Shown: positions 34,544 through 43,309, counted from the first letter of the stretch. The stretch is DNA of 64,000 nucleotides from Sphingobacteriaceae bacterium UBA6709 (GCA_002454425.1 DKIV01000033.1:37227-101226), one strand, 5' to 3'. Numbers and translations are program-made. The notes: a model not told the origin generated them from the letters alone.

Positions 34544-35158
34544 ATGTTTAAACACTTTAAAAATATCGACACGGCTTTTCGCTATATACGGGCCTTTAGC
34601 CTGCTGTTTTTACTAGCAAACGCACTGGTGGTTTGCTTTAGCCTCTACCAAAGTAAGCAACTCGTAGAGACCGCTCAGAATCGGGTGGTGGTGCTTTATA
34701 ATGGCAGTGTGGTTCAAGCCGTGGTTTCCCAGCGCAAGGCCAATCTGCCAGTGGAGCTAAAAGATCACATTCAGAACTTTCATCACTATTTCTTTGAACT
34801 AAGTCCTGATGAAAAAGCGATCAAAGAAAACATGCTGAAAGCCTTGTTTCTCGCTGATGCCTCGGCAGCCCGGCAATACGACAACCTGAAAGAGTCCGGA
34901 TTCTATAATAATTTGATTGCTGCCAGCGTCGTGCAAACCCTGCAAACCGATAGTATCCAGCTCGATACTGATCACTATCCTTACGCTTTTACTTACTACG
35001 GACACCAGCGGTTGGAGCGCTCCAGCAACACCTCATCTCGCCAGCTAATCACCAGTGGCAGGGTTCGTAACCTCAGCGAGCGCACGCCGGATAATCCTCA
35101 TGGATTTCTGATCGAAGACTGGCAGGTTCTGCAAAATCAGGCACTCTCAAGTCATTAA
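34544..35158 (+). CDS. traK: Conjugation protein TraK (VirB8-like)
   Basis: A 204-residue bitopic membrane protein: short cytosolic N-terminus (FKNIDTAFRYIRAF), a membrane helix (SLLFLLANALVVCFSLYQS), and a periplasmic domain (ANLPVELKDHIQNFHHYFFE, LSPDEKAIKENMLKALFLAD). These segments are well conserved in TraK of Bacteroidetes ICEs. It acts as a bridge between inner-membrane and outer parts of the channel. It sits 14 bases after traJ and 18 before traM. Confidence 0.9.
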   Translation: MFKHFKNIDTAFRYIRAFSLLFLLANALVVCFSLYQSKQLVETAQNRVVVLYNGSVVQAVVSQRKANLPVELKDHIQNFHHYFFELSPDEKAIKENMLKALFLADASAARQYDNLKESGFYNNLIAASVVQTLQTDSIQLDTDHYPYAFTYYGHQRLERSSNTSSRQLITSGRVRNLSERTPDNPHGFLIEDWQVLQNQALSSH

Positions 35159-35176
35159 CCTTTAAATTTTAATACC

Positions 35177-36235
35177 ATGAAAACTCAAGAACAGAACAAA
35201 CGCAAAATGCTATTGATCCTTCCCTTGCTCGTGATGCCGTTTTTAGCGCTAGCCTTTTACGCCATGGGTGGTGGTAGAACTGCCTCGAACGCACAGCCCT
35301 TGCAGCCCGGTAAACTCAGCACCGAGTTACCCGAGGCAAGCTTCAAAAAGGAAACGCCCATGGACAAGCTTACCATGTATCAAATGGAAGCCCGAAAAGA
35401 GCACAACCAGCGCATAGAAGATCAGGAAGCGTTCAAGAAACTAGCGACATTAAGCCCTGAGCAGAAGAAACAAGATCTCACCGAGCAGCAAATCAATGAG
35501 CGGCTCCATCGTCTGCAACGGGAGATACACTCGCCTGAAAAAAGGCAGCCCGCAGCAATCATGCCGAGCCCCGTCCTCCCGGATGCCAGCATGGCTGAGG
35601 CTACTGGTCGATTGGAAAAACTAATGGGAGCAATCTCTGGAAATAAAGAAGATGATCCGGAGATCACGCAGCTAAATGTGCTGCTGGATAAAATTATAGA
35701 AATTCAAAATCCCCGCCAGCAGGCTCTTGGTGACACCTCGCTCCACGATAATCAGTTCGTGGCCATCCGGGCAGAAGTGGCCCGCAAACAAAAGGTGGCA
35801 CATGGGGCTAGCGTAGAACTTCGGCTAAAGGATTCATTACAAGTGGGCGCCTATACCATTCCCGCGGGACAGCTCGTATTTGGTACTTGCCGCATTACCA
35901 ATCAGCGTATGCTATTGGATATTAAAACTATCCGCTTGGGAGCTTCTATTATTCCCGTAGATCTGACCATTTATGATCTGGACGGCATGCCGGGGATATT
36001 TGTACCGCAGGCGAATCTCTCTGAATTGGGCAATAATAGCGCTGCGCGTGCCCTTGCAGGAACCAGCTTTTACGGAATGGATACCGGAATTGCCGGCCAG
36101 CTTGCCGGGGCAGGTATTGATGCGACTAAAGAACTGTTGGGAAAAAAGCTGCGTAAAATAAAAGTTAAACTGGAGCGGGGGCAGTCCATCCTGCTAAAAA
36201 ATAACACGAACACGAAGCTAGCTTCCCGCCTTTAA
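35177..36235 (+). CDS. traM: Conjugation protein TraM (VirB10-like)
   Basis: A 352-residue protein with a basic N-terminus, one membrane helix (MLLILPLLVMPFLALAFYAM), a Pro/Gln/Glu-rich linker (to about 200) and a C-terminal domain (GASVELRLKDSLQVGAYTIP, LVFGTCRITNQRMLLDIKTI) that is typical of conjugative transposon TraM, the VirB10 analogue spanning the periplasm. traN, which normally follows, is absent at this place. A sigma-like linker repeat was not seen. Confidence 0.9.
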   Translation: MKTQEQNKRKMLLILPLLVMPFLALAFYAMGGGRTASNAQPLQPGKLSTELPEASFKKETPMDKLTMYQMEARKEHNQRIEDQEAFKKLATLSPEQKKQDLTEQQINERLHRLQREIHSPEKRQPAAIMPSPVLPDASMAEATGRLEKLMGAISGNKEDDPEITQLNVLLDKIIEIQNPRQQALGDTSLHDNQFVAIRAEVARKQKVAHGASVELRLKDSLQVGAYTIPAGQLVFGTCRITNQRMLLDIKTIRLGASIIPVDLTIYDLDGMPGIFVPQANLSELGNNSAARALAGTSFYGMDTGIAGQLAGAGIDATKELLGKKLRKIKVKLERGQSILLKNNTNTKLASRL

Positions 36236-36272
36236 ACTCCTCCTATCTATTTGAACACTAAATTTCAAAACT

Positions 36273-37241
36273 ATGAATCAGAAAAACCTGGAGAAACTCG
36301 CCGCAGAGTTGAAAGAACTCGGATTTGATAAAAAGCTTGCCGCAGAACTGGAAAAGCAAATGAAAAAGAACCCTTCCGAAATACAGCTGGAAACCAAAAT
36401 GCTCGTCGGCAGAACCTCGGCTGACTATGTCCTGCATTTCCGCCAATCCTCTAGCTCCGATTATTATTTCCTGAATAAATATGATGCCATCCTTGACAGA
36501 GGTAAACCCATTGGCGGCAATGAGAAATATATGGTATTCTCTCAGGATGAAGCAGGAAAAAAGCTCATCAAAAACTTCGACAATCCGCATTTGGCCATCG
36601 ACTACTTTCAAGCGCAAAAGGGGAATGCAGAACTAGCTGTTGGAGAGAATCCTCAGGTAAAGTACCCTTTAGCCAGCAAGGAAAATGACAAGGTGACTTT
36701 TGTAGAAAAAGAGTTTCGCAGCGTGTTTTATGTGCCCGCTGTTCGTCAAACCATTTATGTAGAAAGTGGGAAAGGATTTACGGCTTCTCAAGCTGCCAAC
36801 CTGCTGGATGGACGTGCCGTTTACCGGGATGATCTGTTGAATATAGCAGGGCAGCCCTATAAAGCTTGGATTGCACTGGACTTTGAAAAAGAAAAAGACC
36901 GCTTTCAAAACTACAAAACCCGGCAATATAATGATCCGGCTTATGGCTTTAATCTTCGGGAGACCCTTGAAAAATATCAAATTCAGGAGCTGAAAGATCC
37001 GCAGAAGCTAAAAGTATTGGAAGAGTCGCTTAAAAACGGCAACAGAGCATCAGTAACGGTAGAGGCCGAAGGTAAAAGTCTTAAAATGATGATCGAGGCT
37101 GTTCCACGCTACAGTCAGTTGAAGTTTTATAATGAGGCCGGAAGATCCGAAAAAAGGGAGGCCTATCTCAAAGAACCCTTATCTCCCCCCACTATAGAAA
37201 AAAATGCCCCCAAAGCGCAGACCAATAGTGTAAAAATGTAA
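36273..37241 (+). CDS. DUF3945-like ICE protein
   Basis: A 322-residue soluble protein. Residues about 175-275 (LLDGRAVYRDDLLNIAGQPY, KAWIALDFEKEKDRFQNYKT, KVLEESLKNGNRASVTVEAE) follow the repeated layout of DUF3945 domains found in Bacteroidetes mobile elements, often beside topoisomerase or mobilisation genes. The N-terminal 60 residues are a charged helix-rich region. The function is unknown. It lies 37 bases after traM and before a bidirectional terminator, so it may be read with the tra operon. Confidence 0.6.
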   Translation: MNQKNLEKLAAELKELGFDKKLAAELEKQMKKNPSEIQLETKMLVGRTSADYVLHFRQSSSSDYYFLNKYDAILDRGKPIGGNEKYMVFSQDEAGKKLIKNFDNPHLAIDYFQAQKGNAELAVGENPQVKYPLASKENDKVTFVEKEFRSVFYVPAVRQTIYVESGKGFTASQAANLLDGRAVYRDDLLNIAGQPYKAWIALDFEKEKDRFQNYKTRQYNDPAYGFNLRETLEKYQIQELKDPQKLKVLEESLKNGNRASVTVEAEGKSLKMMIEAVPRYSQLKFYNEAGRSEKREAYLKEPLSPPTIEKNAPKAQTNSVKM

Positions 37242-37244
37242 ATC

Positions 37245-37287
37245 AAAAAAGAGGTAATTGACGAGCTTGTCGTAATTACCTCTTTTT
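37245..37287. terminator. Bidirectional terminator between the tra operon and integrase gene
   Basis: AAAAAGAGGTAATT pairs with AATTACCTCTTTTT, with an inner GAC-GTC pair closing the loop. A- and T-runs on the two sides allow termination of both convergent transcripts. It begins a few bases after the stop of the DUF3945-like gene. Confidence 0.92.
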
Positions 37288-37325
37288 AATATTCAAATGC
37301 CACATATAAAAGAGCGTTGATCTGG

Positions 37326-38546
37326 TTAGCTCTCCAACTTCTTCCTCAGTACCTCCATATCTTCACTAACCTTGCTATCCAAAATCTTAGCATAATGCTG
37401 GGTAGTGCGGATATTTTTATGACCTAACATCTTGGAGACACTTTCAATGGGTACACCATTAGACAGAGTGACGGTAGTAGCAAACGTATGCCGGGCAATG
37501 TGGAAGGTAAGCTCTTTATTGATGCCACATAAAGTAGCTATTTCCTTCAGATAGCTATTCATCTTCTGATTGCTTAGGATTGGAAAAACTTTATCCTGAT
37601 TAATGGAGCGTGGATCATCCTTGTATTTTTCAATGATCCTTATGGCTTCTGCCAGCAACGGGATTCGAGAGGGGACATCCGTTTTCTGCCTACTGGTAAA
37701 TATCCATTTTTTCCCATCTATTCCAAGCATGATTTCAGCATTCGTAAGTTTCTGTACATCCACATAGGCTAAACCCGTATAACAGCTAAATAGAAATATA
37801 TCGCGCACCAATGATAGTCTCTCCAGACTAAAGACCTTATCCATTAACCGTTGGATTTCCTCCATGCTCAGGTAATCACGTACGACTTCTTTTACCTGAA
37901 CCTTGTAATTTAGGAAAGGGTCTGTTTGTATCCACCCGTTAGCAAGGCATATGCGGATAATCTTTTTAAAGTTCTTCAGGTATTTAACTGTGGTATTATT
38001 CGAGCAGCCTCGTTTTGAGCGCAAGTAGTAGTCATAAGAAGATATGAAGTGATGATCTATTTCTTTAATATCAAGATCGTTCTTTTGGTATTGCCACTGC
38101 ATAAACTCTACGGTATGGGAAAGGCAAGTATTATATCTTTCACACGTTCCTGCTGAATATTCCTTTCCAACGAGTTGCTTAATGCGCTCATTATGCTCCC
38201 GGAAAATGGGAATCAATGTACGAATCTTTACCTGTTTGGTTTTTCCTTCCAAACGGTCGCGTAAATCGTCTACAGTAAAAGAACGTCCTTCGTTCATGAG
38301 CTGTGCATGCACATTAAAGATTTGTTGCTCCATGACCTTCATATATTGATTGAAGGCATTCGCTTCAGTGCTTTTTCCTCGCATCTTCTGCGTAACCTGG
38401 TTCCATTGGTCTGGAAGAATATGCCTTCTGGTACTGATTTCTACGCGGTAGCCCGATAAGGAAATACGCAAATAAACGGGGGTAAGGCCGCTGACAAGCG
38501 CCTTGTTTTTCTTTAGGAAAAAGTTGATGTAGATATCACCAATCAT
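37326..38546 (-). CDS. int: Tyrosine recombinase (ICE integrase)
   Basis: A 406-residue integrase from the ATG at 38546, which gives the typical Bacteroidetes start MIGDIYINFFLKKNKALVSG; an in-frame ATG 18 codons upstream is less likely. Order: arm-type N-terminal domain, SAM-like core-binding domain (SHTVEFMQWQYQKNDLDIKE), and catalytic domain with HIARH (HxxRH), GHKNIRTTQHYAK giving the second His and the Tyr nucleophile. The first catalytic Arg, normally in CYTGLR, is replaced by Ala (FSCYTGLAYVDV), as in IntDOT-type integrases that also lack Arg I. It points away from the tRNA and sits next to it, which fits site-specific integration there. Confidence 0.93.
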   Translation of the reverse strand: MIGDIYINFFLKKNKALVSGLTPVYLRISLSGYRVEISTRRHILPDQWNQVTQKMRGKSTEANAFNQYMKVMEQQIFNVHAQLMNEGRSFTVDDLRDRLEGKTKQVKIRTLIPIFREHNERIKQLVGKEYSAGTCERYNTCLSHTVEFMQWQYQKNDLDIKEIDHHFISSYDYYLRSKRGCSNNTTVKYLKNFKKIIRICLANGWIQTDPFLNYKVQVKEVVRDYLSMEEIQRLMDKVFSLERLSLVRDIFLFSCYTGLAYVDVQKLTNAEIMLGIDGKKWIFTSRQKTDVPSRIPLLAEAIRIIEKYKDDPRSINQDKVFPILSNQKMNSYLKEIATLCGINKELTFHIARHTFATTVTLSNGVPIESVSKMLGHKNIRTTQHYAKILDSKVSEDMEVLRKKLES

Positions 38547-38614
38547 CTCTTTGAAAATTAAAAAGTTAACAATCAATTTTCGCCCTTCCAAGTGGCCCAA
38601 TTTAACGATTAAAA

Positions 38615-38650
38615 GGGGGCCACTCCAGAGACCACTTATGAGGTGGTCCC
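38615..38650. repeat. Direct and inverted repeats upstream of int (candidate integrase arm sites)
   Basis: GGCCACT (38618-38624) and GACCACT (38630-38636) are direct repeats 12 bases apart, and GACCAC forms a hairpin with GTGGTC (38643-38648). They lie between int and the tRNA-Ser gene, the place expected for integrase and excisionase binding at attR/attL. Confidence 0.45.
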
Positions 38651-38680
38651 TTTTGAGATGATTTGCGCTGTAAAAAATAA

Positions 38681-38716
38681 AAAAACCGCCGAAATCTAAT
38701 GATTTGGGCGGCTTTT
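38681..38716 (-). terminator. Terminator downstream of tRNA-Ser / int upstream hairpin
   Basis: AAAAACCGCC-GAAATC pairs with GATTT-GGGCGGCTTTT around a 4-base loop. Read on the minus strand, it follows the tRNA 3' end by about 25 bases and ends in T-rich sequence. Confidence 0.75.
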
Positions 38717-38738
38717 AAATGCTTTAAATACTTATCAG

Positions 38739-38823
38739 CGGAGAGTGAGGGATTCGAACCCCCGGACCTTTAACAGTCAACGGTTTTCAAGACCGCCGCA
38801 ATCGACCACTCTGCCAACTCTCC
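38739..38823 (-). tRNA. tRNA-Ser (anticodon TGA)
   Basis: Read on the minus strand: acceptor stem GGAGAGT with ACTCTCC, D-arm containing GGCAGAGTGGTCGATTGC, anticodon arm CGGTCTTGAAAACCG with loop CTTGAAA (anticodon TGA), a long variable arm as in class II tRNAs, and T-arm with GGTTCGAATCC. No CCA is encoded after the discriminator G. Its 3' end is the likely ICE attachment site, as integration restores the tRNA end. Confidence 0.96.
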
Positions 38824-39329
38824 GGGGACAAAAGTACAAACTCCAGCCATTTCTCCAAAAAATATTTTTAAATAATTATAAAATTTTTTTAATGTTCAGT
38901 TAATGAATCAATTGTCTTTTTGTTGTATTAGGGTAGGGGGAACAATTGCGTAGAAAATCGGTGTTTTTAATGAGAATTTTGGCTTCTTAGACCGATACTA
39001 AACGGGAAAGTTGAAGCGTTTTTATGATGATAGGACTATAAAAACGCAAAATTGCTGTATCAAATAGCACGCTTATAAAGCGACTACGCTAAGCATTCTC
39101 AAATAGAAAATCAGATTGTTTTTCTGAAATTACCCATGTCTCAGGAGCTTGATTTCCGCTTAGAGATTTTTCCCGTTAATGCGTCGGGTTTTCAGGAAAT
39201 GAAAGTTGGTATCAGTATTACGGCTGGCGGAATATTGGCGTATAATCATACGTAGTAAACAGAATACTCACTAAATCCTTCAAGAGTTTAATTAACAAGA
39301 AGCTCTAACGCCATTTGCTATAAATACCC
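38824..39329. other. Gene-free region between tRNA-Ser and the thioredoxin-like gene
   Basis: About 500 bases. AT-rich start, then no frame that I can support; a 39-codon frame at 39136-39255 has no recognisable content. It should hold the tRNA promoter near the left side. I see nothing else. Confidence 0.4.
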
Positions 39330-39890
39330 CTAGCGTAAGCTTTCCGTGATAGCCAAAATTTCTTTCTGGAGTTCGGCACCTCGATCTTCATTATACCAAC
39401 GTTGTAGCTCAAGTTTTATTTCCTCAAACGTTGCAGCACGTCCCATCATTTCGCTATAAAGAAGAGCACATTCTTGAGGACGAGGTCCCCAGACATGTAG
39501 ATCCTGGCCATGTTCATCTCGTATTATTAACTTCGGGATAGATTTCCCTCCATTTGTAAGATATCTATCAATCAAAAACGGAGGCTGATCTCTTAGTTGA
39601 ATATCCAATTCAATCTTGGGATTCAGGATGCTAAACTTATAGATAAAAGGAACGATATGGGCAGCGTCACCACACCAAGGCTCTGTTATCACAATCCAGT
39701 GCAAACCCTTCGTTATTTGCCTGATCGACTCGGCAAGCTGCAGATTCACTTCTCCTGTCTTTAACCAGCGTTGTTGCCGCGACCAATTTAACTTTGTATA
39801 ATTAAAGTAATCGGCTTTACTATAAGGTAACTCCGGATTGGGATTTTTTAAAATTTCTTCAAAATAGTGGAGGTAATCGTTGAATTTCAT
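39330..39890 (-). CDS. Thioredoxin-fold protein with single active-site cysteine
   Basis: A 186-residue cytoplasmic protein; the ATG at 39890 (MKFNDYLHYFEE) is preferred over one three codons upstream. A thioredoxin-like core begins near residue 65 (LHWIVITEPWCGDAAHIVPF) and includes a cis-Pro-type loop (GGKSIPKLIIRDEHG) and a WGPRP turn. Active site is CGDA, with one Cys instead of CxxC, as in a known Bacteroidetes family of bacilliredoxin-like proteins. The cell role is unknown. It follows the SDR gene on the same strand after about 165 bases. Confidence 0.8.
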   Translation of the reverse strand: MKFNDYLHYFEEILKNPNPELPYSKADYFNYTKLNWSRQQRWLKTGEVNLQLAESIRQITKGLHWIVITEPWCGDAAHIVPFIYKFSILNPKIELDIQLRDQPPFLIDRYLTNGGKSIPKLIIRDEHGQDLHVWGPRPQECALLYSEMMGRAATFEEIKLELQRWYNEDRGAELQKEILAITESLR

Positions 39891-40054
39891 CAATAGCAAA
39901 AGGATTTTTTACAACTTTCTCTGCGTGAAAGCCGAATCTTTCCTTAAAGATAGGGGGCGATAATAGTAATACTACCATTGCTAAAAGTATTCTGACAATA
40001 TTCTTATCAAAGCGCCTTTTTTTGTGATTATTCTGATAAATCAGCGTTAAAATG

Positions 40055-40840
40055 CTATAGTGATCTAAGTAATCCGCCATCGATTGGGATGTTTGTACCA
40101 GTGATGTATGCAGCCTGATCTGAGGCGAGGAAACTTGCTAAAAATCCATACTCCTCGGGTCTGCCAAAACGCTTCATGGGCACCGTTGATTCCTTTTTCT
40201 TTTTGAGAATATTGAAGTCGGCGCCACTTTGATGCGCTTGATCTTTAATAAGATTATTCATCCTGTCTGTATCAAAGAATCCTGTCAATATATTATTCAC
40301 CGTGATATTGAAAGGAGCCAATTCTTGAGATAACGATTTTGACCAGCTAATTAAGGCTGTCCTGATTGTATTGGACAAGACCAGTGTTGGCGAAGGTTCC
40401 GCCACAGTTAGCGATGAGACGTTTATTATTCTTCCCCAACCTTTTTTCTTCATGTTAGGTATCAGAGCAAGAGTCGTAGCACACACCGTCTTAAACAGCA
40501 GATCAAATGCTTCCTGATAATCCGCAGTCGTCTTTTCAAGTACGCCTCCTGGTTGGGGTCCCTGGGTATTATTTACCAAAATATCGATCTCTTCTGTCCT
40601 AAGAGCGCCATCTATCATCTCTTGCGTCGATTTAAAATCGTTAAAGTCGACTGTAATGTAGCGATGTACTTGTCCGTCAGAACAGGGAAGCTCTTGTGTC
40701 AGCTTTTTTAACTTTTCTTCATTGCGAGCCATTAATATTACAGATGCTCCGCTAGTAGCCAGTTGCATAGCTATCGCTTTGCCCAGACCGGCTGTGCTTC
40801 CACCTATCAGAGCTGTTTTGTTCTTCAGTTCAATATTCAT
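40055..40840 (-). CDS. SDR-family oxidoreductase with atypical active site
   Basis: A 261-residue Rossmann-fold enzyme. The cofactor motif is GGSTAGLGKAIA (12-23), and NNTQGPQPGG stands for the NNAG element. The catalytic Ser lies in NVSSLTV, but the usual YxxxK is missing: the aligned place reads VLSNTIRTAL, with Ser and Arg where Tyr and Lys are expected. C-terminal TGFFDTDRM and ITGTNIPIDGG are typical SDR parts. A known SDR subgroup annotated as 3-oxoacyl-ACP reductase-like shares this NTxGPxPG and SNxxR form. The reaction is unknown. Confidence 0.85.
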   Translation of the reverse strand: MNIELKNKTALIGGSTAGLGKAIAMQLATSGASVILMARNEEKLKKLTQELPCSDGQVHRYITVDFNDFKSTQEMIDGALRTEEIDILVNNTQGPQPGGVLEKTTADYQEAFDLLFKTVCATTLALIPNMKKKGWGRIINVSSLTVAEPSPTLVLSNTIRTALISWSKSLSQELAPFNITVNNILTGFFDTDRMNNLIKDQAHQSGADFNILKKKKESTVPMKRFGRPEEYGFLASFLASDQAAYITGTNIPIDGGLLRSL

Positions 40841-40933
40841 GAGCGATCAAAATTTTACAAAAAAATCTATCTGTTTTTCTTTTCTCTGCTTAAGATTGTG
40901 CAGTTTGTGGCAATGTCGTATAAATAAGAGAGA

Positions 40934-41485
40934 ATGGCAAAAGCATTATTAGTAATGGACATGCAGCAAGGTATTGCTGCGTCATTTCCAGGTATCGAAG
41001 AGTTGAAAACGAGGATAAGTAAAATTTTGAATCCAGCAAGGGAGGCGGGAATTCAGGTCATTTTTGTTCGTCTTGCATTTAGAGAAGGCTGTCCGGAAAT
41101 AAGCCCCCTTAATAAAATGTTTGCGCCGTTCAAGCGTATTATTCAAGATGTTGGAAATGCGAAGTTTTCCGAACTTTTACAAGGCCTGGAGCTACATTCC
41201 GCGGATATTCTTGTTGATAAAAAACGCGTAAGCGCCTTTGCCGGCAGCGATTTGGAGGTAATATTACGTGCTAACAGGATTGACACACTGGCGCTCTGTG
41301 GTATAGCAACGAGTGGCGTTGTTCTATCAACATTGCGTGAGGCTGCGGATAAAGACTTTATCATTGAAGTTTTGAGCGATTGTTGTGCCGACAGGGATCC
41401 AGATACTCATCAATTTCTGGTAGACAAGATCTTTCCCAGGCAGGCACAAGTGTTAGGCAGCCAGTCGTGGCTAGCCGCCCTTTAA
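40934..41485 (+). CDS. Isochorismatase-fold protein without the catalytic cysteine
   Basis: A 183-residue cytoplasmic protein. It keeps the family Asp9 (VMDMQQG) and Lys96 (DKKRVSAFAGSDL) of the catalytic triad, but the Cys that normally follows GxxT is Val129 (LCGIATSGVVLST). The cis-peptide region and C-terminal QVLGSQSWL are otherwise normal. It may bind ligands or catalyse a different reaction. It is divergent from the SDR gene with about 90 bases between. Confidence 0.85.
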   Translation: MAKALLVMDMQQGIAASFPGIEELKTRISKILNPAREAGIQVIFVRLAFREGCPEISPLNKMFAPFKRIIQDVGNAKFSELLQGLELHSADILVDKKRVSAFAGSDLEVILRANRIDTLALCGIATSGVVLSTLREAADKDFIIEVLSDCCADRDPDTHQFLVDKIFPRQAQVLGSQSWLAAL

Positions 41486-41512
41486 GCGCTTGTCACGGAC
41501 ATCGCAAAGTCT

Positions 41513-42298
41513 TTATCGCTTTCTAAAGCGCCAAAGCTTATAGGTCCATCCCAATAATTTAATTTTTAGGTAAGCCGCGCGCACCATCAGAAACAGAGCT
41601 CCTTTGTTCTGACGCCAATCCGCCCTGTTCATCGTACTGGGTTCGGCGCTGGAATTCCGTTGCTCAAACATGGTATTAAAGTGATCAAAGAATATTCCTT
41701 TACCGCCATTTTTAATAAACGACAGAGCCATCTCGAACTCGCCCTGGTCTCCGCTTACGCCTTCATGAAAGGGACCAAACTTTTCAGCGAAGGTCTTACG
41801 CCTCAAATGTGGGTGATCGCTGTATACATAAAACTTGATGTGATCAGAGGCATATAGAGAACTGCGAAAATCCATTACCGAGAACCCCTTACCATAGGGT
41901 TTCTTATAAGGGTATGCGAAGTATGCATAAAATCTTGCGATATCGAGTTGCTTGTCTGTTTCCATGAAATCCAGCGCATCATCAAAATGTTTTTCAAATG
42001 CAGGCAGAGGTTCGAAATCTTCCTGCACGTAGAGTATATAGGGGAGACTTACTGCATTCTGTCCCTTATTGATATTGGCCGCCAGACCAGCATTTTTTGG
42101 GGCTTCCACTAGTTGAAATGAAAACCGTTCTTGCAGGCTTCTGATAAATTCCAGATGCTCCTGTTTGCTGCCATCGTCAGATACAATCACCTCTCCAAAG
42201 ACGATTTGCAACTCTGTGAATTTCGTTAATAGATTTTCCAGAGAGCGACTTCTGTTATACGTAGTTATCAGGAGAGCGACCTGATGATAGTTTTTCAT
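41513..42298 (-). CDS. Family 2 glycosyltransferase
   Basis: A 261-residue GT-A enzyme. It starts with VALLITTYNRSRSLENLL and IVSDDGSK (nucleotide-binding Asp), has NAGLAANINKG, and the metal-binding position reads YVQEDFEPL. No membrane helices are visible. It probably adds a sugar to a surface glycan, but donor and acceptor are unknown and no glycan cluster is around it. It converges on the isochorismatase-fold gene. Confidence 0.85.
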   Translation of the reverse strand: MKNYHQVALLITTYNRSRSLENLLTKFTELQIVFGEVIVSDDGSKQEHLEFIRSLQERFSFQLVEAPKNAGLAANINKGQNAVSLPYILYVQEDFEPLPAFEKHFDDALDFMETDKQLDIARFYAYFAYPYKKPYGKGFSVMDFRSSLYASDHIKFYVYSDHPHLRRKTFAEKFGPFHEGVSGDQGEFEMALSFIKNGGKGIFFDHFNTMFEQRNSSAEPSTMNRADWRQNKGALFLMVRAAYLKIKLLGWTYKLWRFRKR

Positions 42299-42373
42299 AT
42301 TACAATAGAGCGTGTGCCCTAAGTTGATTATTTTACTTCGATAAATAAAATAATATTTACGGGCTAGTAATTA

Positions 42374-43258
42374 CTAAGTGCCTACGCCCGTTTTTTTCGT
42401 AAGTTCGTCGGCAAATATTAGCGAGGCCTTGCTTCTATAGGCTCCCTTGCGCCAAGTGATATATGATTGGCGCGTCAAATCATTTCCTTTGATAGGAATG
42501 GCCACTAAATCACTCCATCCAATTAGTGCCTTGGCGTTAATAATTGAGATCTGATCACTGTATTGAACCATCGACAGTAGCGAATGCATATCATTTAACT
42601 CAATATGAATCTGTGGGCTTACCTGGTGCTTCTCAAACAATTCATCAATAAAATCCCTTGAGCTGAAGCCTTTCGCTGGCAGAATAAGCCTGAGATTAAC
42701 AATTTCGTCGATATTGATGGACGGTAATCCCGCGAGTTTATTTTTGTTTGATACCACCATAACTATCCTTGAAGTATATAGCGGTTGTCGTTCTATTTCC
42801 ACTTCGTCAATCTTGTTATGAAATGTAAGCACCAAATCAAGTTCTGAAGCCTTTAGTTTTCTCTCCAACTCTTCCGGCGCATCATAATCTAATGTTATCT
42901 TAAGATTGGGATAATTCTTAACAAAATCCGGTAAAACAGGAATGATTAGCGAGGTAAAAGCATAGGTGACGCCTATACGTAGCTCTCCACTCACCAGGTT
43001 ATTCAAATCATCCATCGCTTGCCGGGCCTTAGTTACCGACGCCAGGATATTTCGCGCATGATCTAAGAACGTTTTTCCAGCATCGGTCAGCCTCACTTGC
43101 TTCCCAATCCTATCAAACAAGGGGATGCCAAGTTCTTCTTCCAATAGCTTTATCTGTTGAGAAAGAGTTGACTGAGTAATAAATACAGCATTAGCTGCAG
43201 CTGTAAAGTGCAGGAGTTCCGCGGCCTTCACAAAATAAGTTAACTGCCTAAATTCCAT
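42374..43258 (-). CDS. LysR-family transcriptional regulator
   Basis: A 294-residue regulator. N-terminal winged HTH: MEFRQLTYFVKAAELLHFTA, AAVFITQSTLSQQIKLLEEE and LGIPLFDRIGKQVRLTDAGK; then a periplasmic-binding-protein-like effector domain (GELRIGVTYAFTSLIIPVLP). It is divergent from an MFS exporter gene, and a TAACAAA-N10-TTTGTTA repeat lies between. It probably controls that exporter in response to a small molecule. Confidence 0.93.
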   Translation of the reverse strand: MEFRQLTYFVKAAELLHFTAAANAVFITQSTLSQQIKLLEEELGIPLFDRIGKQVRLTDAGKTFLDHARNILASVTKARQAMDDLNNLVSGELRIGVTYAFTSLIIPVLPDFVKNYPNLKITLDYDAPEELERKLKASELDLVLTFHNKIDEVEIERQPLYTSRIVMVVSNKNKLAGLPSINIDEIVNLRLILPAKGFSSRDFIDELFEKHQVSPQIHIELNDMHSLLSMVQYSDQISIINAKALIGWSDLVAIPIKGNDLTRQSYITWRKGAYRSKASLIFADELTKKTGVGT

Positions 43259-43309
43259 ATTGATCGTTTTTGTCTATTAAAATCATTGAAACAATCTATT
43301 TTATAAATG

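Larger units (their letters stand above)
1..38739. mobile_element. Integrative conjugative element (partial, right-hand end)
   Basis: The block holds a coupling protein, RteC, TraE/F/G/I/J/K/M homologues and a tyrosine recombinase that ends beside a tRNA-Ser gene, which is the standard layout of a Bacteroidetes ICE of the CTnDOT/Tra type. Cargo is a SusCD-thioredoxin operon, a LanKC-like kinase operon, metal and arsenic resistance, and IS elements. The right boundary is placed at the tRNA 3' end, the usual target for such integrases. The left end, probably with relaxase genes and TraN-type genes, lies outside the window. No second copy of the tRNA 3' end was noticed inside the window, which agrees with this. 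The boundary is inferred, not proven. Confidence 0.85.

Noticed and set aside
39136..39255. 39-codon frame after the tRNA
   Set aside because: Too short and without homology that I recognise.
39859..40080. 73-codon minus-strand frame between the SDR and thioredoxin-like genes
   Set aside because: It overlaps both genes and looks like a shadow of the intergenic region, although a hydrophobic stretch is present.
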